Of a DNA stretch of 64,000 bases, positions 29,326-39,309 are shown piece by piece. Origin of the DNA: Planctomycetota bacterium (GTDB lineage Bacteria > Planctomycetota > PLA2); the NCBI GenBank assembly GCA_021776785.1, contig JAJFFF010000033.1, positions 186,001 through 250,000 of the forward strand, given 5' to 3'. Within the stretch, counting starts at the first letter, position 1; every line of letters begins with the position of its first letter. Both the position numbers and the translations under genes were made by a program. Under the pieces are notes generated by a model. It worked only from the letters and a program-made list of their open reading frames with translations, had not been told where the DNA came from and made no database searches.

Positions 29326-30789
29326 ATGCGTTTCCACCAAGGCATGCGCTATTCCCGCATACAGCCGTCGCTCCGTCGCCGTGGCCCGAGCCTGATCCTC
29401 GCTGCCGTGCTTGCACTCGGGCTCGGCGGCGTGGCGCCTCGGCCGGCGCAGGCGGACGCCGCGACCGACGTGGCGGCCCTGCTGGACGCCGCCTCCACGG
29501 GCCGCTGGGCCCAGCGCTGGGCGGCCGTGCGGCGCCTGGCCGGCCAGACCGGATCCGCACAGTTCGCCGTGCGCGCGGCCCTGCTGCGCGACCGGCGTCC
29601 CGAGGCGCGCGCCGCGATCGCGTGGGCCTGCTCGCTCGAGCCCGACCTCGCGACCGCGACGTTGCTCGCCAGCGCGATCAAGCGCGAGGAATCCGCGGCC
29701 GTCCGCCGCGGCCTCGCCCGCGCCCTCGCGCGATTCAAGGACCGCCGCGCCATCGGCGCCCTCATCGGCGCGCTCGCCAGCGAAACCGACGCGCGCACCA
29801 AGCTCCACATCGTGAGCGTGTTGCGCACGTTGACCCCTGCCCCGTGCCTCATGGACGCGAGCGCGTGGCAGGCCTGGTGGAAAAAACACGCGCACGATCC
29901 GCGGTTCGCACCCACCGACCAACCGCCCACCGCCAAGGAGTACGACGGAGTCCGACTCGAAACGCGCACGGTGGCGCAGGTGCCCACCAAGAAACCGACA
30001 CGTGCGCCGCCACACCTGCTGGTCCTGCCCCCGTTTGGGTGGAACACCAACATCTTCGGGCCGTATCTGACGCCGTTGCGCGAGGTCGCCACGATCACGT
30101 GGGTGACGCTCCCATCCGTGCAAAAACTCACGGGACGGAGCGGGTACGGTGACGACCTCCCGACCTATCCGGTGGCGCGCCTCGTGCGCGCGCTCGAAAA
30201 GTTTCGCGAGCAACGCAACGTGGAACGCTTCGTTCTGATCGCCCCGGGCGCGTCGGGATGGTTCGCGATGCGGTACGCGCTGGACTACCCCAAGCAATGT
30301 GCCGGCCTGATCCTGATCGACACGGCACTCGACAAGGCGGCGTACCGCGACATCTTGCAACGCGCCGCGGCGCGCGGCACCAAAGACGAACGCTTCGTCG
30401 CCAAGACGTTAATGGGCCAAAACAGCGTCCCGTTCAACAAGGCCACACTCAACCGCATGCACGGCATCACCATGAACCGCAGCTTCCTGGAAGCGGGCGA
30501 CCTTGAAGCCGCCTGGACGTTTGGCCGCGCGCGCGTCCCGCAGGGTTTTGCGTCCGTCCCCGACATCGCGTGGGCGCGCCATCGCAAGGTCGATGTACCG
30601 GCGCTATTTTTGTACAGCGGCGTCAGCGGTTTCTCCGGGCATCGTCACGCCGATCGCATCCAGCGCCACTTCCGCCGCTCGCTCGTCGCACCGATCAAGG
30701 AGTGCTACAACGCGCCCTACATCGAACGCAACCTGGACTTCCACCGCGTCGTCCGAACGTGGCTCAAAAAATTCGAGTTGATCGAATAG
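29326..30789 (+). CDS. HEAT-repeat plus alpha/beta-hydrolase secreted protein
   Basis: 487 residues from ATG 29326 (ATG 29344 also possible). A signal sequence (SLILAAVLALGLGGVAP) is followed by HEAT/PBS-type helical repeats over about residues 45-170 (AAIAWACSLEPDLATATLL, RRGLARALARFKDRRAIGAL). The C-terminal half is an alpha/beta-hydrolase: LLVLPPFGWNTNIFGPYL forms the oxyanion strand region, GASGW carries the likely nucleophile serine (near residue 309), and a late His candidate lies in LDFHRVVRTW. Substrate unknown. The +2 position after the nucleophile serine is Trp rather than the usual small residue. Confidence 0.7.
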   Translation: MRFHQGMRYSRIQPSLRRRGPSLILAAVLALGLGGVAPRPAQADAATDVAALLDAASTGRWAQRWAAVRRLAGQTGSAQFAVRAALLRDRRPEARAAIAWACSLEPDLATATLLASAIKREESAAVRRGLARALARFKDRRAIGALIGALASETDARTKLHIVSVLRTLTPAPCLMDASAWQAWWKKHAHDPRFAPTDQPPTAKEYDGVRLETRTVAQVPTKKPTRAPPHLLVLPPFGWNTNIFGPYLTPLREVATITWVTLPSVQKLTGRSGYGDDLPTYPVARLVRALEKFREQRNVERFVLIAPGASGWFAMRYALDYPKQCAGLILIDTALDKAAYRDILQRAAARGTKDERFVAKTLMGQNSVPFNKATLNRMHGITMNRSFLEAGDLEAAWTFGRARVPQGFASVPDIAWARHRKVDVPALFLYSGVSGFSGHRHADRIQRHFRRSLVAPIKECYNAPYIERNLDFHRVVRTWLKKFELIE

Positions 30790-30816
30790 CGAGCGCGGCC
30801 GCGCTCGCGCAGACCC

Positions 30817-32001
30817 TTAGCCCAGCTCGAACATGGACGGCATCGTGCACAGGTTTTCGCAGCCGTCGGCGGTGATCAGCACGTCGTCCTCGATCCGCAC
30901 ACCGCCGATGCCGGGGTAGTACAGGCCCGGCTCGACCGTCACCACGTGACCGGTGCGCATGATGTCGTGGGCTTTGCCGAGACGCGGCGCCTCGTGCACA
31001 TCGAGCCCGAGTCCGTGACCGGTGCCGTGGAAGAACCCCACCATGCGCCCGTCTTTTTGGCCGGTCGTAAAGCCCTGATCCTCAAACGTCTTCTCGACCG
31101 CCGCGTGCACGTCATGTCCATCGACGCCGTTGCGGAGCAGTTCCTCGGCGCGCGCTTTCGCGTCGGCGACCGCCCGGTAAAGCTTCTTCGCGTCATCGCT
31201 CGCTTTGCCGCGTACGACAGTGCGCGTCATGTCGCCGTGATATCGCGTCTTGAGATCGCGCGGAAAGATGTCGAGGATGATGGGACGGTGCGCAGGCAAC
31301 GGACCGTGACCGCGTTCATGCGGGTCGCACCCCTGCTCGCCGCCCGCAACGATCGCTTCGTACGCATAGCAGTGGCGCTCCAAGAGCAACGCGTCGATCC
31401 CGAAGCGCACCATCTCGCTCGTGAGCTTCTCGTCGCCTTCGTAAAGCAACCCGTCGTCGCCGATCGCCGCGCTCGCAATGCGATCGATCGCATGCTGCAT
31501 CGCCGCTTCGGTATGCCGCACTGCGCCACGAATGTTTTCAACCTCCGCTGCCGTCTTGATCGCGCGTGCCGGTACAAACGGCGGATGCGCCCAAGACACG
31601 CCGATCCCGAGCCCGCGCAAGCTGTCCGCCAACGCGGCGGGGAACACGTCGGGCACATCGAAGCCCGTCAACCCGCGCTCGCTTGCAATCTGGCGAATCA
31701 AGTGCGCCAGCCGCTGCCAACGCGCGCTCGGCAGTCCACCCGGTTGTTTCTTGGCCGCCTCGACGATGTCGGCAACGCGCACCACCGCATCGACCGCACT
31801 CTGGTTCTTGCCTCGATCCACTTCGAGATCGCTCAAGAACAGCTCGCGCTTCCCGCCTTGCTCAACGAATAGGAACGGATCGCCGGCGAGAAAGTTCGTC
31901 AGGTAGTAGAGGTCGGCGTTTCGCTCGGAGTCGGCGTAGACCAATCGGCCGCGCCCGGACTTTTGAGAAGCGGAAGCGTGCGCGTGTGTGGAGTCGGACA
32001 T
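30817..32001 (-). CDS. M24-family metallopeptidase (Xaa-Pro aminopeptidase-like)
   Basis: 394 residues from ATG 32001. The N-terminal creatinase-like domain (about 1-150) precedes a pita-bread domain. The five metal ligands can be placed: D244 (ILDIFP), D257 (HGDMTR), H329 (GTGHGLG), E357 (VEPGLY) and E371 (RIEDD). It removes N-terminal residues before proline, or is a related dipeptidase; the exact specificity cannot be read. The start lies about 100 bases inside the preceding Nudix frame, so one of the two ends may be shorter than given. A TTG just before VYADSERNAD is a possible later start. Confidence 0.88.
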   Translation of the reverse strand: MSDSTHAHASASQKSGRGRLVYADSERNADLYYLTNFLAGDPFLFVEQGGKRELFLSDLEVDRGKNQSAVDAVVRVADIVEAAKKQPGGLPSARWQRLAHLIRQIASERGLTGFDVPDVFPAALADSLRGLGIGVSWAHPPFVPARAIKTAAEVENIRGAVRHTEAAMQHAIDRIASAAIGDDGLLYEGDEKLTSEMVRFGIDALLLERHCYAYEAIVAGGEQGCDPHERGHGPLPAHRPIILDIFPRDLKTRYHGDMTRTVVRGKASDDAKKLYRAVADAKARAEELLRNGVDGHDVHAAVEKTFEDQGFTTGQKDGRMVGFFHGTGHGLGLDVHEAPRLGKAHDIMRTGHVVTVEPGLYYPGIGGVRIEDDVLITADGCENLCTMPSMFELG

Positions 32002-32612
32002 GCAAGTACCTCGTCGAGTTTGTCGATCAACAGGGCCGACCAACTCTCGAACGAGTCGCGCTCATCACGATGCATGGCGCGTAGCTCGTCGCGATGGACA
32101 AACCCGCCCGTCATCGTATCGTGCTCGCGAACCAATACCGAACCCGGGGCGGGCTCGACCACAGCGACGACACCGAGATGGACCGAACCTACCGCCGTCG
32201 AGTCGTCGTTTAGCAGACCGACGAAGCGGGCGGCCGAGACACCCGGCAGCACCAACTCCTCGTGGAGTTCGCGCTCGAGCGCGCGGTCCAAAATCGCCCC
32301 GCCGGCGCCCGCGGGCGAGTGGGCGTCGACCGGATTTACGTGTCCGCCAACGCCGATCGAGCGCAGACCGTGCAACCGTTTCTCCCCACCGCCTTTGGTG
32401 CGGCGAAACAAAAACACTTCGGCGTCGCGGACGACGATGGCGTACGGGATGAGTTGCTTGAGGCTCGGGTCGACCTCGACCGGCGCGCGCTCGTGAAACT
32501 CGCCCCCGCGCTCTAAGCGGCCGAATTCATCGATCGGGGTCGGCCAATACCCATGGGGTACGTTTCCGCCCGCGACCGACGCGCGCGGGACCGCAAAGAC
32601 TCGTTCGCTCAC
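31899..32612 (-). CDS. Nudix-type hydrolase
   Basis: 237 residues. GTG 32612 overlaps the stop of the TPR gene (GTGA), which decides the start. After an N-terminal extension (PHGYWPTPIDEFGRL) comes a Nudix fold with SIGVGGHVNP at 85-94 and the metal-binding core RELHEEL at 114-120. The spacing between Gly and REXXEE is longer than in the canonical box (insertion AHSPAGAGGAILDRALE), a form seen in some Nudix phosphoesterases of unknown substrate. The C-terminal 35 residues overlap the M24 gene and may be non-essential. Confidence 0.75.
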   Translation of the reverse strand: MSERVFAVPRASVAGGNVPHGYWPTPIDEFGRLERGGEFHERAPVEVDPSLKQLIPYAIVVRDAEVFLFRRTKGGGEKRLHGLRSIGVGGHVNPVDAHSPAGAGGAILDRALERELHEELVLPGVSAARFVGLLNDDSTAVGSVHLGVVAVVEPAPGSVLVREHDTMTGGFVHRDELRAMHRDERDSFESWSALLIDKLDEVLACPTPHTRTLPLLKSPGAADWSTPTPSETPTSTT

Positions 32613-34279
32613 GATTGTGTCTCCACAGAACTGCCCTCCACAAATCGCCGGATGCGATCCTGCGCATCCGCCGCCTCGTTCTCGCCCAACTCCGCCAAGC
32701 CACGCGCCAACCAACGATACCCCTCAGGGTCGCCGGGACGCGCGCGAACATAGCATCGCAGATCACTCAAGGCGCGCTGCGCATCGCCGCCTTCCAACAC
32801 GGCCCGGCCGCGCAAGCACACGCCGCGCGGATCGTTAGGGTTGAGCTCCATCAACCGCGACGCCGCTTCGAGCGCGCGCTCGGTACGGCCGAGCGCCAAA
32901 AACGCGCGCCCCAAAACGTCCGCGCGTTCGGCCGCAAAGCCCTCCGTGGCGACACGCCGCGCCGTCACGATCGCACGCGACGCCCGGCCGCTACTCAGGT
33001 ATGCGTCCGCCAACTTAACGGTCAACTTCGGTTCGCCGGGCAACGCGGCAAGCCCGGCGCGCAAACGCATCGTCGCGCCGTCGGGATCCCCACGGCCGAG
33101 CGCCAAACGCCCCCACAGCTCGTAGAGCTCGGGGTCGGGGCCAAAACGCGCAAGCGCCGCCAAAATCACGGACTCGGCCCGCTCGAACGCGCGCCCCGCG
33201 ATCAACGAAGACGCCCACTCGCGCGCGTAGCTCGGATCGTCCGGATCCAGGCGAGACGCCGTCGCGTAACCCGCGGCAGCCCGCCCAAAACGACCCGTCA
33301 TCGTATGCACGCGCGCCCGCGCCACGCGCGCCATAGGACATTCGCGATCGTGCAGGACCGGCGCGCGCATGACGCGACACGCATCGTCGGCGCGGCCCGA
33401 TTCCACCAGCCAATACGCGAACGGCTCGACGACATCCGGATCGCCCGGTGTCTCCGTCGCGGCGCGATCAAGATGCAGAGCGCCGTCGTCCTGACGGCCG
33501 TTCCGCACCAACAAGATACCGAGGCGCGCACGCACGCGCGCGTGACTCGGGTCGATCTCCAGGGCGGCTTCGTATTCCTTAAGCGCACTCTGCCACTCGT
33601 CGCGGTCCTCGTGGACCATACCGAGTTCGGCGCGGACATCCACGTCGCGCGGGAGGCGCCGCTTGGTCTTTTCCAGGCGACGGCGCGCCGCCTCGAGATT
33701 CCCCGCGGCCCGATCGCAACAGGCCACGAGCCGCGCCACATCGGGGTAGTCCGGAGCGCGGCGCAACACTTCGAGCCACAGGTGCTTGGCCTGGGCGTGG
33801 TGCCCGTGGTCGAACTGCAGGTAGCCCGCGTTGAAATAGGGGTGCGGCGACTTCGCGTCGAGCTTCACCGAGGCGGTGAACGCCTCCATCGCGGCGTCGA
33901 GCTCGCCGACCGCCCCATGGCACAAAATCAGGTTGTCAAACGCCTCGGCCAGGTCGTAGCGGAGGCGAATCGCCTTGCGGAGCAGTTTAATGGCCCGCCG
34001 AAAGTGCAGGCGCCGGGCCGCAACGACCGCCAGGCCGATGTAGACATCGGGCTGTTCGGGTCCCCGGTGCCGGGACTCGCGGTAGTGGCGGAGAGCACGA
34101 GCCAGTTTCTCGTCGGCGAGCGCACAGTGGCCCAGGTAGAGGTAAAGCTCGGCGCAGCGATAGCCCATGGCCTCCAGGGCTTTGAGTTCGGTCCGGGCGT
34201 GCTCGATCTGCCCGTCAAAAAACGCGTCGATCGCGCGTTCGAGACGCTCTTCTGGATCCCGATACTCCCGCCGCACCAT
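32609..34279 (-). CDS. Tetratricopeptide-repeat protein
   Basis: 556 residues from ATG 34279, made almost entirely of TPR-like helix pairs ([79 protein letters not shown]). There is no signal peptide or membrane segment, so it is probably a cytoplasmic protein-interaction scaffold. Partner unknown. It is first gene of a minus-strand trio with the Nudix and M24 genes (GTGA overlap with the former), diverging from fusA over about 250 bases. Confidence 0.85.
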   Translation of the reverse strand: MVRREYRDPEERLERAIDAFFDGQIEHARTELKALEAMGYRCAELYLYLGHCALADEKLARALRHYRESRHRGPEQPDVYIGLAVVAARRLHFRRAIKLLRKAIRLRYDLAEAFDNLILCHGAVGELDAAMEAFTASVKLDAKSPHPYFNAGYLQFDHGHHAQAKHLWLEVLRRAPDYPDVARLVACCDRAAGNLEAARRRLEKTKRRLPRDVDVRAELGMVHEDRDEWQSALKEYEAALEIDPSHARVRARLGILLVRNGRQDDGALHLDRAATETPGDPDVVEPFAYWLVESGRADDACRVMRAPVLHDRECPMARVARARVHTMTGRFGRAAAGYATASRLDPDDPSYAREWASSLIAGRAFERAESVILAALARFGPDPELYELWGRLALGRGDPDGATMRLRAGLAALPGEPKLTVKLADAYLSSGRASRAIVTARRVATEGFAAERADVLGRAFLALGRTERALEAASRLMELNPNDPRGVCLRGRAVLEGGDAQRALSDLRCYVRARPGDPEGYRWLARGLAELGENEAADAQDRIRRFVEGSSVETQS

Positions 34280-34527
34280 GGACGCTTTATCGCAGGGCTC
34301 ACGGACCGAATCGGGAGGGCCCCAAGCGGCGCGCGGGCGCCCGGCGGGGCCCGCTGCGGCGACGGAATTCCCGATCCGCGAAAATCACAAAAAAAAGCAT
34401 GTGGCGCCCGGCTGGACATTCGGAAAAACCGTGGTTAGATGCGCTTTTTCCGGCCGCCTGGACTGCCCTGATGACAATCGTTGGGGCTGCTGGCGGCCGT
34501 CATTGTTTCTTTTGTGTGAGACAAGGT

Positions 34528-36648
34528 ATGACGACAGTGGTCGACTCCGCCAACGAACGCTCAAACGCGTCCGATGACAACGAACTGCGCCTCCAGCGCA
34601 ACATCGGCATCATGGCCCACATTGATGCCGGCAAAACAACCGTCACGGAGCGCATTCTCAAGCTGACGGGGCGCATCCACCGCATGGGCGAAGTCCATGA
34701 CGGCGCGGCCACAATGGACTACCTCGCGGAAGAGCGCGAGCGTGGCATCACGATCACCGCCGCCGCGGTCAACGTCGAGTGGCGCAACCATACGGTCACG
34801 ATCATCGACACGCCGGGCCACGTGGACTTCACGGTCGAAGTGGAGCGCAGCATGCGCGTCCTCGACGGTGCGATCTGTGTGTTCGACGCGAGCGAGGGCG
34901 TGGAGCCGCAGTCCGAAACGGTCTGGCGCCAAGCCGACCGCTACGAAGTGCCGCGCATCTGCTTCATCAACAAGATGGACAAGGCGGGCGCGAACTTCAC
35001 GGAAGCGGTCGAGAGCATTCGCGACCGTCTCGGTGCGAATCCGGTTCCCGTGATGCTTCCGATCGGTGCGAGTGAGCACTTCACCGGCATCGTGGACGTC
35101 GTCAAGATGGAAGCGTGGAACTACAAGTCGCTCGAAGAGCGCGAAAAAATCGACATTCCGGCGGACATGCAGGAGGAAGTCGAGGCCGCGCGCAAGGCGG
35201 TGATCGAGGCCGCGGCCGAACGCCGCGAAGATCTCCTCGAGCGCTACTTGATGGAAGAGGAGATTCCGTTCCAGGAACTCATCGCGTCCCTGCGTGAAGG
35301 CGTCGTCAAAAACGAAATTCAACTCGTGTTCTGCGGCTCTGCGCTGCGCAACAAGGGCATCCAACGTCTTTGCGACGGGATGACTGCGTTCTTGCCGTCG
35401 CCGCTTGACGTTCCGCCGATCCAGGCGGTGGACGACAAGGACCAGCCGGTCGAGGTCACGTGCGATCCGAGCGCCCCCATCGCGGCGCTCGCGTTTAAGA
35501 CGATCCATGACCGCACGGGCGACCTTACGTTCCTGCGCCTGTATTCCGGCACGCTGCGTCGCGGCGATGCTCTTTGGAATCCGCGCTTGCGCAAGGTCGA
35601 GCGCGTCGGTCGCCTGATGGTCATGAAGGCCGGCGATCGCGAGCCCGTCGAGGAGGCGAAGGCCGGCCAGATCGTGGCCGCCATCGGTCTCAAGAACGCC
35701 GTCACCGGCGACACGATGTGCACCAAGGAAAAGCCGGTCATCTTGGAGTCGATGGACTTCCCGGATGCCGTGATCTCGGTCGCCATCGCGCCCAAGAGCC
35801 GCGGCGACCGCGACAAGATGGGTGAAGCCCTCGCCGCGCTCACGCGCGAGGACCCGTCGCTGCGTCACTTTAGTGATCCCGAAACGCAAGAGACTGTGCT
35901 CGCGGGCATGGGCGAACTCCACTTGGAGGTCGTCGTCAACCGCTTGCAAAGCGAATTCAAACTTCCCGTCGAAGTCGGCGCGCCGCGCGTGGCTTACAAG
36001 CAGCGCCTGCGTCGAGACATCGACGTCGAAGGAAAGCACGTGAAGCAGTCCGGTGGTTCCGGCCAGTACGGTGTCGTGAACGTGAAGTTCGGCGTCAGCG
36101 ATGAAGAAGAGGGACTCGAATACGTTGACTCCGTCACCGGTGGCAACGTGCCGCGCGAGTACATCTCGGCGGTGCGCAAGGGCATCGCGGGCGTCATGAC
36201 GATCGGCGGCAAGTCCGGCTTCCCGTTCGTGCAGGTGCGCGCGGAACTCTACGACGGTAAATCGCACGCGGTCGACTCGTCGGAACTCGCGTTCCAGCAA
36301 GCGGGCCGCATCGCGTTTGAGAACGCGATCGCCAAAGCGGGTGTGACGGTACTCGAGCCGATCATGAAGGTCGTTGTGAACTCCCCCACAGATCACACCG
36401 GCGACGTCATCGGATCTTTGAACTCGCGCCGCGCTGAGATCGAGTCGATCGAAGAGGGCAAGGGCGGTTTCAGCCAGGTCAACGGCTACGTCCCGCTCGC
36501 CGAGATGTTTGCGTACGCGACCCAGCTTCGTTCGATGACGGCCGGTCGCGGCACGTACTCGATGGAGCCGGCGCGCTACCAGCCGGTCCCGCACAAGATG
36601 GCCGAAGAGATTCTCAAAGAGGCGCGCGAGCGTCGCGAAAAGAAGTAA
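34528..36648 (+). CDS. fusA: Translation elongation factor G
   Basis: 706 residues from ATG 34528, preceded by AAGGT; the longer in-frame ATG at 34399 adds an implausible Trp/Ala-rich tail. GTPase motifs are AHIDAGKTT (30-38), the switch [16 protein letters not shown] and NKMD, followed by domains II-V ([18 protein letters not shown] and [12 protein letters not shown] segments). It catalyses ribosomal translocation or recycling. It stands alone rather than in an rpsL-rpsG-tuf string, so it could be one of several EF-G paralogues. A strong terminator follows. Confidence 0.95.
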   Translation: MTTVVDSANERSNASDDNELRLQRNIGIMAHIDAGKTTVTERILKLTGRIHRMGEVHDGAATMDYLAEERERGITITAAAVNVEWRNHTVTIIDTPGHVDFTVEVERSMRVLDGAICVFDASEGVEPQSETVWRQADRYEVPRICFINKMDKAGANFTEAVESIRDRLGANPVPVMLPIGASEHFTGIVDVVKMEAWNYKSLEEREKIDIPADMQEEVEAARKAVIEAAAERREDLLERYLMEEEIPFQELIASLREGVVKNEIQLVFCGSALRNKGIQRLCDGMTAFLPSPLDVPPIQAVDDKDQPVEVTCDPSAPIAALAFKTIHDRTGDLTFLRLYSGTLRRGDALWNPRLRKVERVGRLMVMKAGDREPVEEAKAGQIVAAIGLKNAVTGDTMCTKEKPVILESMDFPDAVISVAIAPKSRGDRDKMGEALAALTREDPSLRHFSDPETQETVLAGMGELHLEVVVNRLQSEFKLPVEVGAPRVAYKQRLRRDIDVEGKHVKQSGGSGQYGVVNVKFGVSDEEEGLEYVDSVTGGNVPREYISAVRKGIAGVMTIGGKSGFPFVQVRAELYDGKSHAVDSSELAFQQAGRIAFENAIAKAGVTVLEPIMKVVVNSPTDHTGDVIGSLNSRRAEIESIEEGKGGFSQVNGYVPLAEMFAYATQLRSMTAGRGTYSMEPARYQPVPHKMAEEILKEARERREKK

Positions 36649-36671
36649 GCCAAACGCTCACTCGAAATCCA

Positions 36672-36697
36672 GGGAGGTGTTTACACCTCCCTTTTTT
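36672..36697 (+). terminator. Intrinsic terminator of fusA
   Basis: GGGAGGTG and CACCTCCC pair around TTTA and are followed by six T. The hairpin lies 23 bases after the fusA stop. Confidence 0.92.
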
Positions 36698-36699
36698 CG

Positions 36700-37209
36700 T
36701 CACGGCTCCGGGGCGTAGGGCGTCCATCGGGGAATCCACCGCGGAACAGCTCGTTTGTAATCCAGGTAGGTTTTCCCAAAACGGCGCGCCAACTGCGGCT
36801 CTTCAAACGCCCAGAAGTACACCGTGTTGAGCGCGGCGAATACAAACATCCACAACAGGATGGGCAGCGATCCAATCAGGAGCGCTTCGGCGATCAGGAC
36901 GAGATGGACCCCCAGCAGCATGGGGTTGCGGACATGGCGATAGGGACCTTCCGCGACGAAGTTTTGAATCGGGTCCCACGGGGCCAGCGTGCCCCCACCG
37001 CCCTTGCTGTGAAAGAGCCCAATCGTCTTGATGATGAGGATCCATCCGACGGCGCCGAGGAAGAGTGCATCGATCCGATGCCCTAGCGAGGAGGGCAAAC
37101 CGGACGCGGCGTAGCGCGTTCCCGCCGTCAGCCACAAGAGGAGCGCCGGCCCATAGACGATTGCGGTTCCCGGCAAAACAACGATCGCCTTGAGTTGCGC
37201 CCGCGTCAT
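36700..37209 (-). CDS. Isoprenylcysteine carboxyl methyltransferase-like membrane protein
   Basis: 169 residues from ATG 37209; in-frame sequence further upstream only translates the tandem repeats. Four to five membrane segments are visible (VVLPGTAIVYGPALLLWL, IDALFLGAVGWILIIKTIGL, VHLVLIAEALLIGSLPILLW). The ICMT/PEMT signature is FVAEGPYRHVRNPMLLG at about 88-104, and FEEPQLARRFGKTYLDYKRAVPRWIP binds the methyl donor in relatives. Probable SAM-dependent methyltransferase acting on a lipid or isoprenoid-linked thiol; the substrate is unknown. It diverges from the GGQ protein gene across four tandem repeats. Confidence 0.82.
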   Translation of the reverse strand: MTRAQLKAIVVLPGTAIVYGPALLLWLTAGTRYAASGLPSSLGHRIDALFLGAVGWILIIKTIGLFHSKGGGGTLAPWDPIQNFVAEGPYRHVRNPMLLGVHLVLIAEALLIGSLPILLWMFVFAALNTVYFWAFEEPQLARRFGKTYLDYKRAVPRWIPRWTPYAPEP

Positions 37210-37210
37210 C

Positions 37211-37310
37211 GATATTGGTTCGCATTCTGCCACGGGATATTGGTTCGCATTCTGCCACGGGACATTGGTTCGCATTCTGCCACGGGACATCGGCTTGCAT
37301 TCTGCCACGG
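37211..37310. repeat. Four tandem 25-bp repeats in a divergent promoter region
   Basis: Contiguous copies 37211-37235, 37236-37260, 37261-37285 and 37286-37310. The consensus is GAYATTGGTTCGCATTCTGC followed by CACGG; the first two are identical, the third differs by one base and the fourth by three more. The array fills the space between the methyltransferase start and the GGQ-domain gene. Confidence 0.9.
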
Positions 37311-37360
37311 GGCCGCGAAATACTTCTCGCACCGTCACCAAACCGGGCTTCAATAGGGAC

Positions 37361-37690
37361 GTGGAATTTCCGGCAGCGGACCTTGAGGTCACGTTTGTGC
37401 GCACGAGCGGGCCCGGTGGCCAGCATCGCAACAAGCGCGAGACCGGTGTGCGCATTCGGCATAAGCCGACGGGAATCGTCGTGCAGGCCACCGAGCGGCG
37501 CGAGCGACCGCAAAACTACACGCTCGCGCTGCATCGACTGGCCGCTGCGATTAAGCGGCACAACCATCGGCCCAAAAAGCGCCGACCGACCCGGCCGACG
37601 CGCGCGTCCAGACTGAAACGGTTGGAATCAAAGACCCGGCGCGGGCGCACAAAGCAAGCCCGCCAAAAGCCGCGCGGCGAAGATTTGTAA
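37361..37690 (+). CDS. Small GGQ-domain release-factor-like protein
   Basis: 109 residues from GTG 37361 (codons upstream only translate the repeats). It carries the class I release-factor catalytic motif GGQ at 19-21 in the context TSGPGGQHRNKRETGVRI, then a basic tail (KKRRPTRPTRASRLKRLE). It lacks the codon-recognition domains of RF1/RF2. Proteins of this size include ArfB/YaeJ-type rescue factors and the RF-1-domain group found in many bacteria; the first hydrolyses peptidyl-tRNA on stalled ribosomes. The short tail and sequence (RHKPTGIVVQATERRE) fit the latter group better than true ArfB. Confidence 0.8.
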   Translation: MEFPAADLEVTFVRTSGPGGQHRNKRETGVRIRHKPTGIVVQATERRERPQNYTLALHRLAAAIKRHNHRPKKRRPTRPTRASRLKRLESKTRRGRTKQARQKPRGEDL

Positions 37691-37760
37691 AAGCATGGAT
37701 GACGGGGCGGACGGCGACGTCTATGAGAGTGGCGGCGATGACGCGCCGTCGAGGGGAGAG

Positions 37761-39302
37761 ATGATGCGACTTACCGTTTTTATTCTGATGTTGAGCGTGA
37801 CCGCCGGAGCGCGGGAACAACCCGCCGCGTTCGTGGTGGGTCCTCTGGGCCAGCGCCTCGATGGCTTGCTCCAGCGCGCCACCGGCGGCGGGTTTTGGGG
37901 CGCCGCGCTCGTTGCCATCGACGGCAAGGTCGTGCTGGCGAAGGGATACGGCAACGCGGACTACGGCAGCTTGCCCAACCGCGCACAGACCTGCCACGAG
38001 ATCGCGTCGGCGTCCAAGCAGTTCACGGCGGCCGCGATCTTAAAGCTGCGCATGCAGGGCAAACTCAAACTCACCGACACGCTGGCCAAGTACTGGCCCG
38101 ATCTGCCGCGCACCCATCGCGCAATCACCGTGCATCAACTGCTCACGCACACATCGGGCATCTCGGAGCGGACCGGGATCTCATACAACGCACCGCATAC
38201 GCGGGAGCAAGCGATCGAGGCGTTTTGCGACAAACGGCTGGCTTCGACGCCGGGTACCGAGTTCGAATACAGCAACGCCGGCTACGCGATCTTGGCTGCG
38301 ATTGTCGAGAAAGCGTCCGGCAAGTCGTTTGAAGAATACTCACGCAAACACCTGTTTGGCGCCGCGGACCTTACCTCCACGGGATTCATCCGCGATGATC
38401 GCCTCGGACTCGCTTCGATCTCGACACGTCTCGGTCGCAACGACACCGCCGGCGCGATCGCGACGAAATGGCACTGGAGTTGGGGCTATCGCGGGATGGG
38501 CGGCGTGGTCACGAACGTGCTCGATTTACTCGCGTGGGATCAGGCACTCCGCACCAACAAAATCCTGGATGCGGACGCGCGGAAAGTCCTATACGAACCG
38601 GTAGAAGCAAGCCGCGCCGCGCAGTACGCTTGCGGGTGGCGCATCGAAAGCGCCGCCGACGGCACGCGCAAGGCGGTGCACAGCGGCGGCGTCGAGGGCT
38701 ACGCCTGCAACGTCGTGCGCTACCTCGAAAAAAACGCCATGATCGTTTTGCTGTCGAACGGCAAGTCCAACGTGCATCAACTTACGGCCACGTTGGAGGC
38801 CGCGTTGTTTCCGCCGCCGCGCGTGACCTTGGCCGTGGACGTAACGGGCTACAAACTGAACCAACACCGAGCCGTCGAACCGGCCCGCGCCGCGTGGATC
38901 GTGCAGCGCACAACCGACGGGGTCGATGTCACGTTGCAGGACCTAGCGCGCAAACACGCGCTGGCGGTAATCCATCTTCCCAAGGCGGCGGCGGTCGCAT
39001 TGCGCAAGAAGCTGGAGCGATTCAAGGACAAGCCGGCGCGCGGCGCCCCCGACCATATGGAGGCGGGCACCTACCTCGGTCCGTATACGCTTCAAGGCGG
39101 CAAGCTCAAGCTCGAGGATCATCTCTCGATCAATGTCATGCCGTCCTACCGCGGCGTGGGTCCAAACCGCAAGCCGATCATCGACCAGCGCGTAACGTTG
39201 GTCGTCACCGATACGGACCGGCGCCAGTGGCCGCTGATGGCGAAGATGAATCCCAAAAGCCTGCGTGTGCTGCTCGAAGCACTCCAAAAACTCGACCGAT
39301 AA
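37761..39302 (+). CDS. Secreted serine hydrolase, beta-lactamase/class C PBP family
   Basis: 513 residues. ATG 37761 is chosen because GGGGAG lies just upstream and a signal peptide follows (RLTVFILMLSVTAGA). The family triad is complete: SASK at 83-86 (nucleophile Ser83), YSN at 170-172 and HSGG at 307-310 in place of KTG. The C-terminal 150 residues form an extra domain. Such proteins are D-aminopeptidases, esterases or carboxypeptidases acting in the periplasm; which one cannot be decided. It converges with the minus-strand redox operon, ending seven bases from its last gene. Confidence 0.85.
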   Translation: MMRLTVFILMLSVTAGAREQPAAFVVGPLGQRLDGLLQRATGGGFWGAALVAIDGKVVLAKGYGNADYGSLPNRAQTCHEIASASKQFTAAAILKLRMQGKLKLTDTLAKYWPDLPRTHRAITVHQLLTHTSGISERTGISYNAPHTREQAIEAFCDKRLASTPGTEFEYSNAGYAILAAIVEKASGKSFEEYSRKHLFGAADLTSTGFIRDDRLGLASISTRLGRNDTAGAIATKWHWSWGYRGMGGVVTNVLDLLAWDQALRTNKILDADARKVLYEPVEASRAAQYACGWRIESAADGTRKAVHSGGVEGYACNVVRYLEKNAMIVLLSNGKSNVHQLTATLEAALFPPPRVTLAVDVTGYKLNQHRAVEPARAAWIVQRTTDGVDVTLQDLARKHALAVIHLPKAAAVALRKKLERFKDKPARGAPDHMEAGTYLGPYTLQGGKLKLEDHLSINVMPSYRGVGPNRKPIIDQRVTLVVTDTDRRQWPLMAKMNPKSLRVLLEALQKLDR

Positions 39303-39309
39303 CCGGTTT

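Noticed and set aside
28972..29340. tmRNA, RNase P or other known RNA on the minus strand
   Set aside because: No tRNA-like T arm or CCA end, no tag frame and none of the RNase P conserved boxes could be found by eye; left as an unidentified transcript candidate.
34561..36594. 677-codon minus-strand open frame opposite fusA
   Set aside because: Antisense frame produced by high-GC codon use; fusA is certain and the opposite product has no recognisable domain.
37190..37360. N-terminal extension of the GGQ protein through the tandem repeats
   Set aside because: The extension only translates the 25-bp repeats; GTG 37361 gives the length and start expected of the domain.
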